Shown here piece after piece: positions 52,105-60,605 of a DNA stretch of 64,000 nucleotides. The notes beneath the pieces were generated by a model, which saw nothing but the letters and a program-made list of their open reading frames with translations, was not told where the DNA came from and searched no databases. Both the position numbers and the translations under genes were made by a program. The stretch comes from Nitrospirillum amazonense. GTDB taxonomy: Bacteria; Pseudomonadota; Alphaproteobacteria; Azospirillales; Azospirillaceae. The stretch's first letter is position 1. Every line of letters begins with the position of its first letter. Where the stretch lies: contig NZ_VITN01000007.1 in NCBI RefSeq assembly GCF_007828045.1, forward strand, positions 124,001 through 188,000, given 5' to 3'.

Positions 52105-52935
52105 ATGCCTGGCCGGTCGCTTTCACGCCCGAACAAGGTCCGGCCGCGCATGCGTTCCCTTCTGGCCGGTCTTGGCCCCGCCGATGTCCGCACGACCCCC
52201 TTTCCCCATGTCGTGGCCGATCGGCCCATGGAAGACGGCCTTTACCAGGAGCTGAGCGCCAGCTTTCCCGGGTTTGCCCGCATGGGCTGGGACTGCGCCC
52301 CGGACCAGGTGCCCAATAACCGGCGCTTCGAGCTGTCGGCCGGGATGATCCTCCAATCACCGGATTTGCCGGCCTGCTGGAAGGACTTCGTCGCCTACCA
52401 CGCCGGTCCGGCCTTCCTGACGGAGGTCGCGGCCCTGTTCGACAGCCACTGGGACCCGGCGATGCTGGCGGCCCTGGATGGGCGCCTGACGGGTCACAGC
52501 ACCGGGTTGCGGCGCCTGACCTCGGCGGGGCCGTATCGCATCCACCAGGACGCGCGCCTGGAGATCAACACCCCCGTGCGCGACCGCGCCTCCTCCTCGC
52601 GCGGGCCGCATCTCGACACGCCCAACCGCCTTTTCTCCTGCCTGTTCTACATGCGGGCGGGCGATGACGACGCACGGGGCGGCGACCTGGTACTGTACCG
52701 CTGGCGCGACGGGCCGGCGGGGCGCATCGCGGACTATGCGCTGCCGGACACCGCGGTGGAGGCGGTGCTGACCGTGCCTTACGCCGCCAACCGCCTGGTG
52801 ATCTTCCCCCAGAGCCTGAACGCCCTGCACGGCGTCAGCCCCCGCCAGCCGACGCCCCACACCCGCCGCTATGTCTTCGTTACCGCGGAGCTGACCGAGG
52901 ACTGGCTGCACCAACCCTTGAGCGAGGGGGTGTGA
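52105..52935 (+). CDS. 2-oxoglutarate/Fe(II) oxygenase (prolyl-hydroxylase-like)
   Basis: A 276-residue oxygenase. The iron site is HLD (in RGPHLDTPNRLFSCLFYMR) and a distal His (SLNALHGVSPR), with the 2OG-binding Arg in HTRRYVFVT. The middle part GGDLVLYRW and AANRLVIFPQ completes the double-stranded beta-helix. The start may instead be ATG at 52150 (MRSLLAGLGP). It is one base from the sulfotransferase gene, so the two probably act on the same product. Substrate unknown; hydroxylation of a peptide or of a sugar/lipid is possible. Confidence 0.85.
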   Translation: MPGRSLSRPNKVRPRMRSLLAGLGPADVRTTPFPHVVADRPMEDGLYQELSASFPGFARMGWDCAPDQVPNNRRFELSAGMILQSPDLPACWKDFVAYHAGPAFLTEVAALFDSHWDPAMLAALDGRLTGHSTGLRRLTSAGPYRIHQDARLEINTPVRDRASSSRGPHLDTPNRLFSCLFYMRAGDDDARGGDLVLYRWRDGPAGRIADYALPDTAVEAVLTVPYAANRLVIFPQSLNALHGVSPRQPTPHTRRYVFVTAELTEDWLHQPLSEGV

Positions 52936-52936
52936 C

Positions 52937-53593
52937 ATGCGCCTGCTGGTCCAAGGCATGCAGTCGAGCGGGGCCACCGCCTTCACCCGCGCCCTGGCGG
53001 AGCGGCCCGGCTGCATCGCCCTGGCGGACATCCCCAACAACTTCGCCGCCCCGCGCGTGACCACCACGGCCGACTTCGTGGCCAAGGTGGTGGTGACCAC
53101 GGCCTATCCCCTGGCGACCCACGTGGAACGCTTCCGCCCCGACAAACTGGTGTTGTTCCTGCGCGACCCGCGTGACAACTACGCCAGCCTGTCGACCGCG
53201 AACTACCGCCACCATTCCGGCCTGATGGACGAGAAGTTCCTGATCCTGGACCAGGTGTTCGCCGAGCGGCACCGGCTGTTCGACGCCGTCATCCATTATG
53301 AGGATTTCGTGGCCCGCGACCCCTCGGTGTTCACGGCCCTGGCCGACCTGGGCTGGCCCCTGGACGAAGCGCACTACACCTTCCGCCGCGACTACAACGA
53401 CCTGCTGCGGACGCTGTGGGATGCGGAACCGGTGCTGCGGGAAACCATGGACGTGGTCTTCGGCAACACCCGCGGCCCGGGCGTGACCGACCGCTGGCGC
53501 GACAAGCCGCGCGATCCGGCCGTCGATGCGCGGCTGGAGGTTCTGTGCCCCCGCCTGCTGCGGCATTACCGGGATCGGGCCATGGCCGGATGA
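52937..53593 (+). CDS. Sulfotransferase-like protein
   Basis: A 218-residue protein with the PAPS-binding pattern: the 5'-phosphosulfate loop QGMQSSGATAFTRAL near the N terminus and the 3'-phosphate motif LFLRDPRDNYASL. VIHYEDFVARDP is also typical. It is short compared with most members (usually 250-350), yet has both cofactor motifs. It forms a two-gene unit with the 2OG oxygenase. Acceptor not known. Confidence 0.82.
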   Translation: MRLLVQGMQSSGATAFTRALAERPGCIALADIPNNFAAPRVTTTADFVAKVVVTTAYPLATHVERFRPDKLVLFLRDPRDNYASLSTANYRHHSGLMDEKFLILDQVFAERHRLFDAVIHYEDFVARDPSVFTALADLGWPLDEAHYTFRRDYNDLLRTLWDAEPVLRETMDVVFGNTRGPGVTDRWRDKPRDPAVDARLEVLCPRLLRHYRDRAMAG

Positions 53594-53639
53594 CGCGGCG
53601 ACCAATGAAACCACCGACATTCCGCGTGCCGAACCGACC

Positions 53640-54032
53640 TTATGCCAAGTCGGTCAGCTTGAAATCTTCGCCTTTGTAGAGAAGGGCCGCACCCTGCGCC
53701 TTGGCGCAGGCATAGGCAAAGCAATCCCCCATATTCAACGCGGCGGGATGGCGCCCTTTTCCATATCGGGCATAAGCATCGTGTGCGAGTTGCCACTCCC
53801 GCTCGCCCAGGTCCACGAACCGGAAGCCCGCTTCTTTCAGAAATTCCTGTACCAGCTCGCGAGCCTCTGCTGGCAGCAGCTTGTATGATCGGCAAAGACC
53901 GGCCGCCGTTTCCCAAACGCCGAGCGCGGAACAGAGACGATCCGCGTGCGTTTCGAGGCGATCCGCCAAGTCGGTGGCATCCTCCTCCCCGACAATGAGG
54001 GCGATCAGGGCGGAGGCGTCCGCGAAAATCAC
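53640..54032 (-). CDS. vapC: VapC-type PIN ribonuclease toxin
   Basis: A 130-residue PIN-domain RNase. The acidic residues are in FADASALIALI (Asp5), EE near 15-17, VWETAAGL and NMGDCFAYACA (Asp). It starts with GTG immediately after the vapB stop codon, with no gap. VapC toxins cut tRNA or rRNA and are held inactive by VapB. Confidence 0.92.
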   Translation of the reverse strand: MIFADASALIALIVGEEDATDLADRLETHADRLCSALGVWETAAGLCRSYKLLPAEARELVQEFLKEAGFRFVDLGEREWQLAHDAYARYGKGRHPAALNMGDCFAYACAKAQGAALLYKGEDFKLTDLA

Positions 54033-54272
54033 TCAAAGGTCCCCGGAAAGATCATCAAAAAACGCCTTGTCGGCCGGCAGCCCGGTGGGGGCCGGCAGCG
54101 CATGCCGGGCGCGAAAGGCCGCCAGGCGGTCCCGCAAGGGTACGGCCTCCGCCAGACGCTTAAGTTCCGCACGCACCGCCAGCTTGACCGCATCCTGCTT
54201 GGAAATGCCCCGGATGGCTGCCAACTCCGCCACCAGTTCGGCTGTAACGTCGTCCTTGATGTAGAGGGGCAT
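54033..54272 (-). CDS. vapB: VapB-type antitoxin
   Basis: A 79-residue antitoxin. MPLYIKDDVTAELVAELAAI and ISKQDAVKLAVRAELKRLA make up the ribbon-helix-helix-like DNA-binding part (the KxDAV block is typical of the Rv0623-type VapB). The C-terminal FFDDLSGDL would contact VapC. GGGGAGG precedes the ATG. Confidence 0.9.
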   Translation of the reverse strand: MPLYIKDDVTAELVAELAAIRGISKQDAVKLAVRAELKRLAEAVPLRDRLAAFRARHALPAPTGLPADKAFFDDLSGDL

Positions 54273-54296
54273 GCCGATACCTCCCCGAGCGGGTCA

Positions 54297-54328
54297 TTGG
54301 ATATCCAAGAAGATACCTCAGGATATCC
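54297..54328 (-). promoter_or_regulatory. Paired palindromic operator upstream of vapB
   Basis: TTGGATATCCAA (54297-54308) and a second GGATATCC (54321-54328). Their centres are 22 bases apart, two helical turns, so one VapBC complex can bind both on the same DNA face. It lies 25 bases upstream of the vapB start, as expected for autoregulation. Confidence 0.65.
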
Positions 54329-54407
54329 GCATGTCCAAGGGCCACTGCCAGGGCAAATCCCATGGGCAACTGGATGCGGGCGCGGACGGCAGCGCCGGCG
54401 GACCGTG

Positions 54408-54983
54408 TTACATCCGGTAGCCGGGTGTGGGTGTCCACAGCTGGGTCAGCGGCCCGTTGGCGCCAGTGACGGGATCAAGGGGCGGGAACGGCAGACGGGC
54501 GATGCGCTCAAGCTCCGCCGGCGTCGCCGCCTCGCGCCGGATGTCCCAGTCCTGGCCCGGTGGATAGCCGCCCACCACCAGGAAATCGTCGCTGGCGGCC
54601 ACGCGGCAATGGCCGGTGCCGGCGGGCAACACGGCGACATCGCCGGCGCGCACCGCCACCCGGCGGCCGTTGGGCCCGCCCAGCATGAGTTCCGCCTGCC
54701 CCTGGGCGAAGCCCAGCACCTCATGCGCGGACGAATGATAGTGGTGATAGTCGTAAATGCCGTCGCGCCAGCGCGCGGGCCAGCCGTTGCGCAGGAACAA
54801 CGCCTCGAACACCGCAGCCGGGTCGCCATCCCCCAGAGGCACCATGCCCCGGTAGATCAAGACGTGCAGGCGGGCATTGTTGGGCACCCAACTGAGGCTG
54901 TGCAGGATGAAATTCTCCGGCCAGCGGCCGTGTTCCCCCGCCATGCCGCCGTAGGCATCGGCTTCGGCGTGCTGGTCGGCCAT
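54408..54983 (-). CDS. YjlB-like cupin protein
   Basis: A 191-residue cupin. Landmarks: [40 protein letters not shown] followed by [13 protein letters not shown] (His cluster for a metal), [20 protein letters not shown] and [15 protein letters not shown]. This matches the YjlB group. The ATG at 54983 has GGGGAG upstream; the frame begins further upstream at 55016. Function not known; it is divergent or alone between vapBC and the regulator. Confidence 0.88.
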   Translation of the reverse strand: MADQHAEADAYGGMAGEHGRWPENFILHSLSWVPNNARLHVLIYRGMVPLGDGDPAAVFEALFLRNGWPARWRDGIYDYHHYHSSAHEVLGFAQGQAELMLGGPNGRRVAVRAGDVAVLPAGTGHCRVAASDDFLVVGGYPPGQDWDIRREAATPAELERIARLPFPPLDPVTGANGPLTQLWTPTPGYRM

Positions 54984-55063
54984 GGCGTATCTCCCCTGAA
55001 GGCGGAACGGTTCCACCCTCTGAAATCCGCCGGGCCCCCGCAGGTTCCGGAGCAGGTTCCGGG

Positions 55064-55735
55064 TCAGCCTTCCGCCACGTCGGCGAAACTGTCCAGGTGC
55101 AGGCGGCCGGCCATGACCACGGCCTGGGTCCGGCTGTAGACGCGCAGCTTGTGCAGGATGCTGGAGACGTGGGCCTTCACCGTGGTTTCAGCGATGTCCA
55201 GGTCATAGGCGATTTCCTTGTTCAGCTTACCCGTGCCCAGCAATTGCAGGACGCGGCGCTGCTGCGGCGTCAGCGTCAGGACCCGCTGCAGGAAATCATC
55301 GTCCGCCGCCTGGCCCTTGGGGTCGGGGGCCGGCTCGGCCAGCGACAGGTCGTCGGGACGATAGGTGCCGCCAGCGGCCACCAGCGACAGGGCGGCCACG
55401 ATCTCTGCCCGGGGGGTGGACTTGGGAATGAAGCCCATGGCGCCCAAGGCCAGGGCCTCGCGTACCAGGCGCGGGTCCTCCAGGGCGGAGATCACCACGA
55501 CGGGGGTGGCGGGGAACTGACTGCGGATGCGCACCAGCCCCTCAAACCCATCCACACCGGGCATGCGCAGATCCAGCAGCAGGAGATCGGCGGCGCCGAT
55601 GGACTCCAGCAACTGCATCACGCCCGCCAGATGGGCGCACTCAAGGATTTCAGGCTGGTCAAACGCGGACTCCACGGCCAGGGCCAGGGCGCCCCGCACC
55701 ATGGGATGATCGTCGGCAATGATTATTTGCGGCAT
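55064..55735 (-). CDS. LuxR/NarL-type response regulator (ErbR/AgmR-like)
   Basis: A 223-residue response regulator. The receiver has Asp8/Asp9 ([11 protein letters not shown]), phospho-acceptor Asp55 ([16 protein letters not shown]), [12 protein letters not shown] and Lys in [12 protein letters not shown]. The C-terminal HTH is [20 protein letters not shown] then [17 protein letters not shown]. It resembles ErbR/AgmR regulators of PQQ ethanol oxidation. It lies divergent from pqqA2-xoxF, separated by a 705-base spacer with palindromes, and the likely kinase is the hybrid kinase at 49283. Confidence 0.88.
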   Translation of the reverse strand: MPQIIIADDHPMVRGALALAVESAFDQPEILECAHLAGVMQLLESIGAADLLLLDLRMPGVDGFEGLVRIRSQFPATPVVVISALEDPRLVREALALGAMGFIPKSTPRAEIVAALSLVAAGGTYRPDDLSLAEPAPDPKGQAADDDFLQRVLTLTPQQRRVLQLLGTGKLNKEIAYDLDIAETTVKAHVSSILHKLRVYSRTQAVVMAGRLHLDSFADVAEG

Positions 55736-55965
55736 GCGTCGCCTCGTTTGCGGGCGATTATGATTCGGCGTTTCCTCGACCTTGACGATAGTCGATATCG
55801 ATCAACCAGGCTAGTGCCTGGGAGGGTTAGGCCGCGGCCCGGCGACGGAGCCTTCGCCGCCACTGGCCGCTTGAATATAACCCTCTGACATATAATCACT
55901 ATGTGACCGGAAGAGCGAGTGCCGGCACCGCCCTCGGCGGGTGTGGCATGGGTGTCAAATTACCC

Positions 55966-55981
55966 TTGTACCAAAGTACAA
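55966..55981. promoter_or_regulatory. Perfect inverted repeat, likely regulator site
   Basis: TTGTAC-CAAA-GTACAA. It lies about 230 bases from the LuxR-type regulator start and 460 bases before pqqA2. A dimeric LuxR-type factor is the simplest binder; which one is not known. Confidence 0.5.
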
Positions 55982-56035
55982 TTGGCACTCGGGACGGGCT
56001 TCTTGAAGATGGGCAGCAAGCCGAACGGTGGCCCA

Positions 56036-56059
56036 TTCCCTTTGAAGTTCCAAAGGGAA
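56036..56059. other. 9-pair hairpin in the regulator/xoxF spacer
   Basis: TTCCCTTTG, loop AAGTTC, CAAAGGGAA. No T-tract follows on either strand. It shares the CCAAAG core with the palindrome 55 bases upstream, so it may be a second protein site and not an RNA hairpin. Confidence 0.4.
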
Positions 56060-56440
56060 GGCCGGAAGGAGCGGCGCCCCGGAGAGGAACGGCCCGACGG
56101 GAAAGCCCCGGCGGGCCAGCAAAGATGAAGAACTGGCAGAGTCGAAGTTCCCGCGTGATCATGGGCCTGCGGCGTCACCGGTTATTGGCATCCCGACAGC
56201 CCTTTTTTTGCCGACAGCCGCCTGGTTCCAAACGGTGTCTCTATTACCTTGCGACATCCGGCGCGAACGACATCGATCCCACGAAGGCCGGTACGCCGGT
56301 CCCCATGGGTGGCAGCGGTGGCCGGCAGGGGTGGAGACGGGATTGCCCGTGGCGGCCGGCGGCCCAGGACGGGATGGGAACAAGCGGGATGGAAACTGGT
56401 CCGAAGGGACCTATCCTTAACCTTCTCAAGGAGAGACCCC

Positions 56441-56518
56441 ATGCGTTGGAAGAAGCCCACCGTCACCGAGATCGCGCTCGGCATGGAAATCAACTGCTAC
56501 GCCTGCGCGGACGTCTGA
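56441..56518 (+). CDS. pqqA: PQQ precursor peptide PqqA, second copy
   Basis: A 25-residue peptide, MRWKKPTVTEIALGMEINCY then ACADV, with Glu16 and Tyr20 in the correct spacing. AAGGAGAG lies upstream of the ATG. It is 10.5 kb from the pqqBCDE operon and directly precedes xoxF. It shares the EIALGMEINCYACA core with the operon copy. Confidence 0.96.
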   Translation: MRWKKPTVTEIALGMEINCYACADV

Positions 56519-56534
56519 CGCCCCGCCATCATCG

Positions 56535-56553
56535 GCCGGCCCCAGGGGCCGGC
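56535..56553 (+). terminator. Strong GC hairpin after pqqA2
   Basis: GCCGGCCC, loop CAG, GGGCCGGC, 16 bases after the pqqA2 stop. No T-tract. It may stop some transcripts or protect the pqqA2 message from decay and so raise it over xoxF. Confidence 0.5.
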
Positions 56554-56733
56554 TGGACGTACATCCGCCCGGTGTGCGTCCTTGTGCGTTTTGTCCCCAG
56601 TCTCCGGCCTGGATATTCGCCCGTGCCGGCGGGCTAGTGGCCTCTGATTAGCCTAATCGCGTCGCCCATCCGCCGGCCAGGCGGACACCAATCGGACCGG
56701 ACCTACCGGCCAATCCCCAGGGAGGGAAATGAG

Positions 56734-58533
56734 ATGAAACAGCGGAAGAAGGTGTTGTTGTCCTGGACCGCCCTCGTGGCGGTCAGCTTGCTGTCCAGCC
56801 ATCCGTCGCTGGCCAACGACGAACTGTCGAAGGCCAGCAAGGACCCCAAGCAATGGGTCATGCAAGCCGGTGACTACGCCAATCAGCGCTACAGCTCCTT
56901 GAAGCAGATCACCACCGCCAACGTGAAGGAACTGCGCCCGGTGTGGACCTTCTCCACCGGCGTGCTGCGCGGCCATGAGGGCGGCCCGCTGGTGGTGGGC
57001 GATGTCATGTACGTCCACACCCCCTTCCCCAACGTGGTGTACGCGCTGGACCTGAACAATCAGGGCCGCATCCTGTGGAAGTATGAGCCCAAGCAGGATC
57101 CGACGGTCATCCCCGTCATGTGCTGCGACACCGTGAACCGCGGCGTGGCCTATGGTGATGGCAAGATCATCCTGAACCAGGCCGACGCCAACGTCGTGGC
57201 GCTGGACGCCAAGACCGGCAAGGAACTGTGGAAGGTCGCCAACGGCGACCCCAAGAAGGGCGAGACCATGACGGGCGCGCCCGTCATCGTGAAGGACAAG
57301 GTGCTGGTCGGCATCAGCGGCGGCGAATTCGGCGTGCAGGGCCGCATGACGGCCTACAACCTGAAGGACGGCTCCGTCGCGTGGAAGGCCTACTCCGTCG
57401 GCCCCGACGACCAGATCCTGGTCGATCCGCAGAAGACCACCAGCCTGGGCAAGCCCATCGGCGCCAACTCATCCCTGTCGACCTGGCAGGGCGACCAGTG
57501 GAAGACCGGCGGCGGCGCCACCTGGGGCTGGACCAGCTATGACCCGCAGCTGAACCTGATTTACTACGGCTCCGGCAACCCCTCGACCTGGAACCCCAAG
57601 CAGCGCCCCGGCGACAACAAATGGTCCATGACCATCTTCGCCCGCGACGCCGACACGGGCATGGCCAAGTGGGTCTACCAGATGACGCCCCATGACGAAT
57701 GGGACTATGACGGCGTCAATGAGATGATCCTGGCCGACATCAAGGTGAAGGGCACGCCCGTCAAGGCGCTGGTCCACTTCGACCGCAACGGCTTCGCCTA
57801 CACCATGAACCGCGAGACCGGCGAGTTGCTGGTGGCGGAGAAGTACGACCCGGCGGTCAACTGGGCCACGCATGTGGACATGAAGACCGGTCGCCCGGAA
57901 GTGGTGGCGCAGTACAGCACCGACCACAACGGCGAAGACCACAACACCAAGGGCGTGTGCCCGGCGGCCTTGGGCAGCAAGGACCAGCAGCCGGCCTCGT
58001 ACTCGCCGGACACCGGCCTGTTCTACGTGCCGACCAACCACGTCTGCATGGACTATGAGCCGTTCAAGGTCTCCTACACCGCCGGTCAGCCCTATGTCGG
58101 CGCCACCCTGTCCATGTTCCCGCCCAAGGGCGAGAATCACCTGGGCAACTTCATCGCCTGGGACGCCAGCAGCGGCAAGATCGTCTGGTCCAACAAGGAA
58201 ACCTTCTCCGTCTGGTCGGGCGCCCTGACCACGGCGGGCGGCGTCGCCTTCTACGGCACGCTGGAAGGCTACCTGAAGGCCGTCGACATGAAGACCGGCA
58301 AGGAGCTGTACAAGTTCAAGACGCCGTCGGGGATCATCGGCAACGTCACAACCTATGAGCATGGCGGCAAGCAGTACATCGCCGTGCTGTCCGGTGTCGG
58401 CGGCTGGGCCGGCATCGGCATGGCCGCCGGCTTGGGCGGCGACACGGACGGCCTGGGCGCCGTCGGCGCCTACAAGCAGTTGGCCAACTACACCCAGCTG
58501 GGCGGTGTGCTCACCGTCTTCGCCCTACCGTAA
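56734..58533 (+). CDS. xoxF: Lanthanide-dependent PQQ methanol/alcohol dehydrogenase XoxF
   Basis: A 599-residue periplasmic quinoprotein with signal peptide ([20 protein letters not shown]). It has the eight-bladed propeller with PQQ/Trp docking motifs, the adjacent cysteines Cys130-Cys131 ([10 protein letters not shown]) that stack on PQQ, Glu198 (GGEFGVQG) and Asn282 (YYGSGNP) as metal ligands, catalytic Asp324 and, two residues on, Asp326 ([10 protein letters not shown]). That second Asp marks the lanthanide-binding XoxF type; calcium MxaF has Ala there. GGAGGG lies 7 bases before the ATG. It oxidises methanol or other alcohols and passes electrons to cytochrome c (xoxG follows). Confidence 0.96.
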   Translation: MKQRKKVLLSWTALVAVSLLSSHPSLANDELSKASKDPKQWVMQAGDYANQRYSSLKQITTANVKELRPVWTFSTGVLRGHEGGPLVVGDVMYVHTPFPNVVYALDLNNQGRILWKYEPKQDPTVIPVMCCDTVNRGVAYGDGKIILNQADANVVALDAKTGKELWKVANGDPKKGETMTGAPVIVKDKVLVGISGGEFGVQGRMTAYNLKDGSVAWKAYSVGPDDQILVDPQKTTSLGKPIGANSSLSTWQGDQWKTGGGATWGWTSYDPQLNLIYYGSGNPSTWNPKQRPGDNKWSMTIFARDADTGMAKWVYQMTPHDEWDYDGVNEMILADIKVKGTPVKALVHFDRNGFAYTMNRETGELLVAEKYDPAVNWATHVDMKTGRPEVVAQYSTDHNGEDHNTKGVCPAALGSKDQQPASYSPDTGLFYVPTNHVCMDYEPFKVSYTAGQPYVGATLSMFPPKGENHLGNFIAWDASSGKIVWSNKETFSVWSGALTTAGGVAFYGTLEGYLKAVDMKTGKELYKFKTPSGIIGNVTTYEHGGKQYIAVLSGVGGWAGIGMAAGLGGDTDGLGAVGAYKQLANYTQLGGVLTVFALP

Positions 58534-58548
58534 CCCTCTCTCCTTCTC

Positions 58549-58587
58549 AGCCCCGCCTGGGGATCATTCCTCAGGCGGGGCTTCTTT
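58549..58587 (+). terminator. Rho-independent terminator after xoxF
   Basis: AGCCCCGCCTG and CAGGCGGGGCT form an 11-pair stem followed by TCTTT, 15 bases after the xoxF stop codon. Downstream xoxG must rely on read-through or its own promoter. Confidence 0.85.
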
Positions 58588-58647
58588 GCCCCTTGAGCTA
58601 GAGCACACATGCCTGGACTCCCCACTTCGCGAAAAGAGGTCCGACTG

Positions 58648-59100
58648 ATGCCGAAACGCTTGGCGCTGGCCGCTGCCGTCACCCTTCTGGCCCTGCCCCT
58701 CAGCGTCGCCGCCGGCGCCGCCGATGGCAGCGCGCCGACCGTCACCAAGGTGGCGGCCGAGGCCAAACCCTATAAGGTCGAAGGTGGCAAGGTCGATCCC
58801 GGCACCTACAACGGCTATCGCCGCTATGGCGAGTCCTGCATGCGGTGCCATGGTCCTGACGGGGCCGGCAGTTCCTACGCCCCGGACCTGACCGACAGCC
58901 TGAAGCACATGGACTACGACACCTTCGCCGAGACGGTGATCAACGGCCGCAAGAACGTGAACACCGCCAACAACAACGTCATGCCGTCCTTCGGCACGAC
59001 GGAGGATGTGGCGAACTATCTGGACGACATCTACGGCTATCTGAAGGCCCGGTCCGACGGCGCCATCGGCCGCGGCCGGCCGCAGCGCATCGGGGACTGA
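58648..59100 (+). CDS. xoxG: c-type cytochrome XoxG-like
   Basis: A 150-residue periplasmic cytochrome c. Signal peptide LALAAAVTLLALPLSVAAGA; a single heme motif CMRCH (Cys64, Cys67, His68) after YRRYGES; the Met ligand is probably in NNNVMPSFG. It resembles the methanol-metabolism-related/XoxG-type cytochromes and takes electrons from XoxF. ATG at 58648 has AGAGG upstream; the frame is open earlier. It follows the xoxF terminator by ~60 bases. Confidence 0.88.
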   Translation: MPKRLALAAAVTLLALPLSVAAGAADGSAPTVTKVAAEAKPYKVEGGKVDPGTYNGYRRYGESCMRCHGPDGAGSSYAPDLTDSLKHMDYDTFAETVINGRKNVNTANNNVMPSFGTTEDVANYLDDIYGYLKARSDGAIGRGRPQRIGD

Positions 59101-59119
59101 GAACAACGGCGGCACCCTC

Positions 59120-59974
59120 ATGAAAACGGCCTTCCGCCTGGCGCTGGCGGCGTTACTGCCGCTGGCCCTGCCCGCATCCCAAGCCCTGGCCCAAACGGCC
59201 GAGCTGGTGTCCCGCACCGAATTGCGCATCTGCGCCGACCCCAACGACATGCCCTATTCCAACCAGAAGGGCGAGGGGTTCGAGAACAAGATCGCCGCCA
59301 TCATCGGCCAGGATCTGAAGCTGCCCGTCAGCTATGTCTGGTTCCCCCAAGTCATGGGCTTCGTGCGCAACACCCTGCGCGCCCGCCAGTGCGACCTGGT
59401 CATGGGCACGGTGGCCGGCGACCCGCTGATGGACAACACCAACGCCTATTACCACAGCGGCTACATGATCGTGACGCGGGCGGACGCCGGCATCACCGCC
59501 ACCTCGGTGGGCGATCCCAGCCTGGCTGACAAGCGCTTCGGCCTGGTGGCGGCGACGCCGCCCACCGACCTGCTGCTGCGCCATAACCTGATGGCGCACA
59601 CCACCTCCTACGCCCTGGCGGTGGACACGCGGTATGACTCGCCCTCGCGGGCCATGCTGCAGGACCTGGCCGACCGCAAGATCGATGTCGCCCTGCTGTG
59701 GGGTCCCATCGCCGGCTATTACATCAAGCAGGACAAGCTGCCGCTGAAGGCCGCCTTCCTGGACCCCGAGGGGGATGGTAACCGGCTGGATTTTCGCATC
59801 GCCATGGGCGTGCGCGCCAATGAACCGGAATGGCGCCGCTCGGTGGATCAGGCCCTGCAGCGCCATCGGGCGGAGGTCGACAAGCTGCTGGCGGACTATG
59901 GCATCCCCCTGCTGGATGAGCAGAACAAGCCCATCCCCGCGTCCTTGCCGGGGGCTGCCGGCGCCAAGCCATGA
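59120..59974 (+). CDS. xoxJ: Quinoprotein dehydrogenase-associated substrate-binding protein XoxJ
   Basis: A 284-residue periplasmic protein of the SBP_bac_3 type. Signal peptide LALAALLPLALPASQALA; core LRICADPNDMPYSNQKGEGF, MGFVRNTLRARQCDLVMGTV and KIDVALLWGPIAGYYIKQ. This is the MxaJ/XoxJ family that occurs next to xoxF/xoxG; it is thought to help activate or assemble the dehydrogenase. Overlap with the next gene is ATGA. Confidence 0.92.
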   Translation: MKTAFRLALAALLPLALPASQALAQTAELVSRTELRICADPNDMPYSNQKGEGFENKIAAIIGQDLKLPVSYVWFPQVMGFVRNTLRARQCDLVMGTVAGDPLMDNTNAYYHSGYMIVTRADAGITATSVGDPSLADKRFGLVAATPPTDLLLRHNLMAHTTSYALAVDTRYDSPSRAMLQDLADRKIDVALLWGPIAGYYIKQDKLPLKAAFLDPEGDGNRLDFRIAMGVRANEPEWRRSVDQALQRHRAEVDKLLADYGIPLLDEQNKPIPASLPGAAGAKP

Positions 59975-60558
59975 GGGCCCTGCCCACGGCCGCCCTGGCA
60001 AGCGTGATGGCCATCCTGCCCGCCATCGCCGTGCCGGCGCAGACGGCCCCGGCCGTGCCGGAGCCCCCGGGCTATCGCCTGGATGATTACCGGGCGCCGG
60101 TGCCGGCGACGGTGGCCGGCGGCCAGGTGCTGACCACCGCCGCGCTTCAGGAGTTGCTGACGCGGGAGGGGACCCGTGTGGTGCTGGTGGACGTGCTGCC
60201 CTCCCCCCGGCGGCCGGCCGGCATGGCGCCGGGATCACCCTGGATGCCCCTGCCCCATGAGGATCTACCCGGCAGCGTCTGGCTGCCTGACGTTGGGCGG
60301 GGGGCGCTGAGCCCTACCCTGGAAAACTGGTTTCAGCAACAACTTGCGACTTTAAGCGGGGGCGACAAGAACCGCCCGCTGGTGTTCTATTGTCTGCCCG
60401 AGTGCTGGATGAGCTGGAATGCGACCAAGCGCGCCGCCGGTTATGGTTACACCAACGTCGCCTGGTATCCGGACGGCGTTGACGGCTGGCGCGCCGCCGG
60501 GTTGCCCCTGGCCACCGCCACGGCGCTGACACCCCCCGGTTCGCCGGGGGCACCCTGA
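59971..60558 (+). CDS. PQQ-dependent catabolism-associated CXXCW-family protein
   Basis: A 195-residue exported protein with a rhodanese-like fold. Signal peptide LASVMAILPAIAVPAQTAP. The mature part has VVLVDVLPSPRRPAGMAPGS and the signature FYCLPECWMSWNATKRAAGY, in which the cysteines are separated by three residues and followed by Trp, then GYTNVAWYPDGVDGWRAAGL. It is the TIGR03865 type that accompanies PQQ alcohol oxidation. The ATG overlaps xoxJ's stop. Function unknown; perhaps thiol handling for the SoxYZ-like carrier. Confidence 0.9.
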   Translation: MRALPTAALASVMAILPAIAVPAQTAPAVPEPPGYRLDDYRAPVPATVAGGQVLTTAALQELLTREGTRVVLVDVLPSPRRPAGMAPGSPWMPLPHEDLPGSVWLPDVGRGALSPTLENWFQQQLATLSGGDKNRPLVFYCLPECWMSWNATKRAAGYGYTNVAWYPDGVDGWRAAGLPLATATALTPPGSPGAP

Positions 60559-60605
60559 GTTCAAAAGTTCACGACGACCAGAGACCAGGTAAAGGAGAGC
60601 AGAAG

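Larger units (their letters stand above)
55736..56440. other. 705-base spacer between the regulator and pqqA2/xoxF, with palindromes
   Basis: I see no convincing gene; open frames here have no family features. It holds a perfect palindrome at 55966-55981, a 9-pair hairpin at 56036-56059, and a direct repeat CCGACAGCC-TTTTTTTG-CCGACAGCC around 56194-56218. Its size and structure suggest several control sites or a small RNA serving the divergent regulator and the pqqA2-xoxF genes. Confidence 0.5.

Noticed and set aside
56280-56440. A cobalamin riboswitch in the G-rich leader before pqqA2
   Set aside because: I could not find the conserved B12-box sequence, only GC-rich segments.
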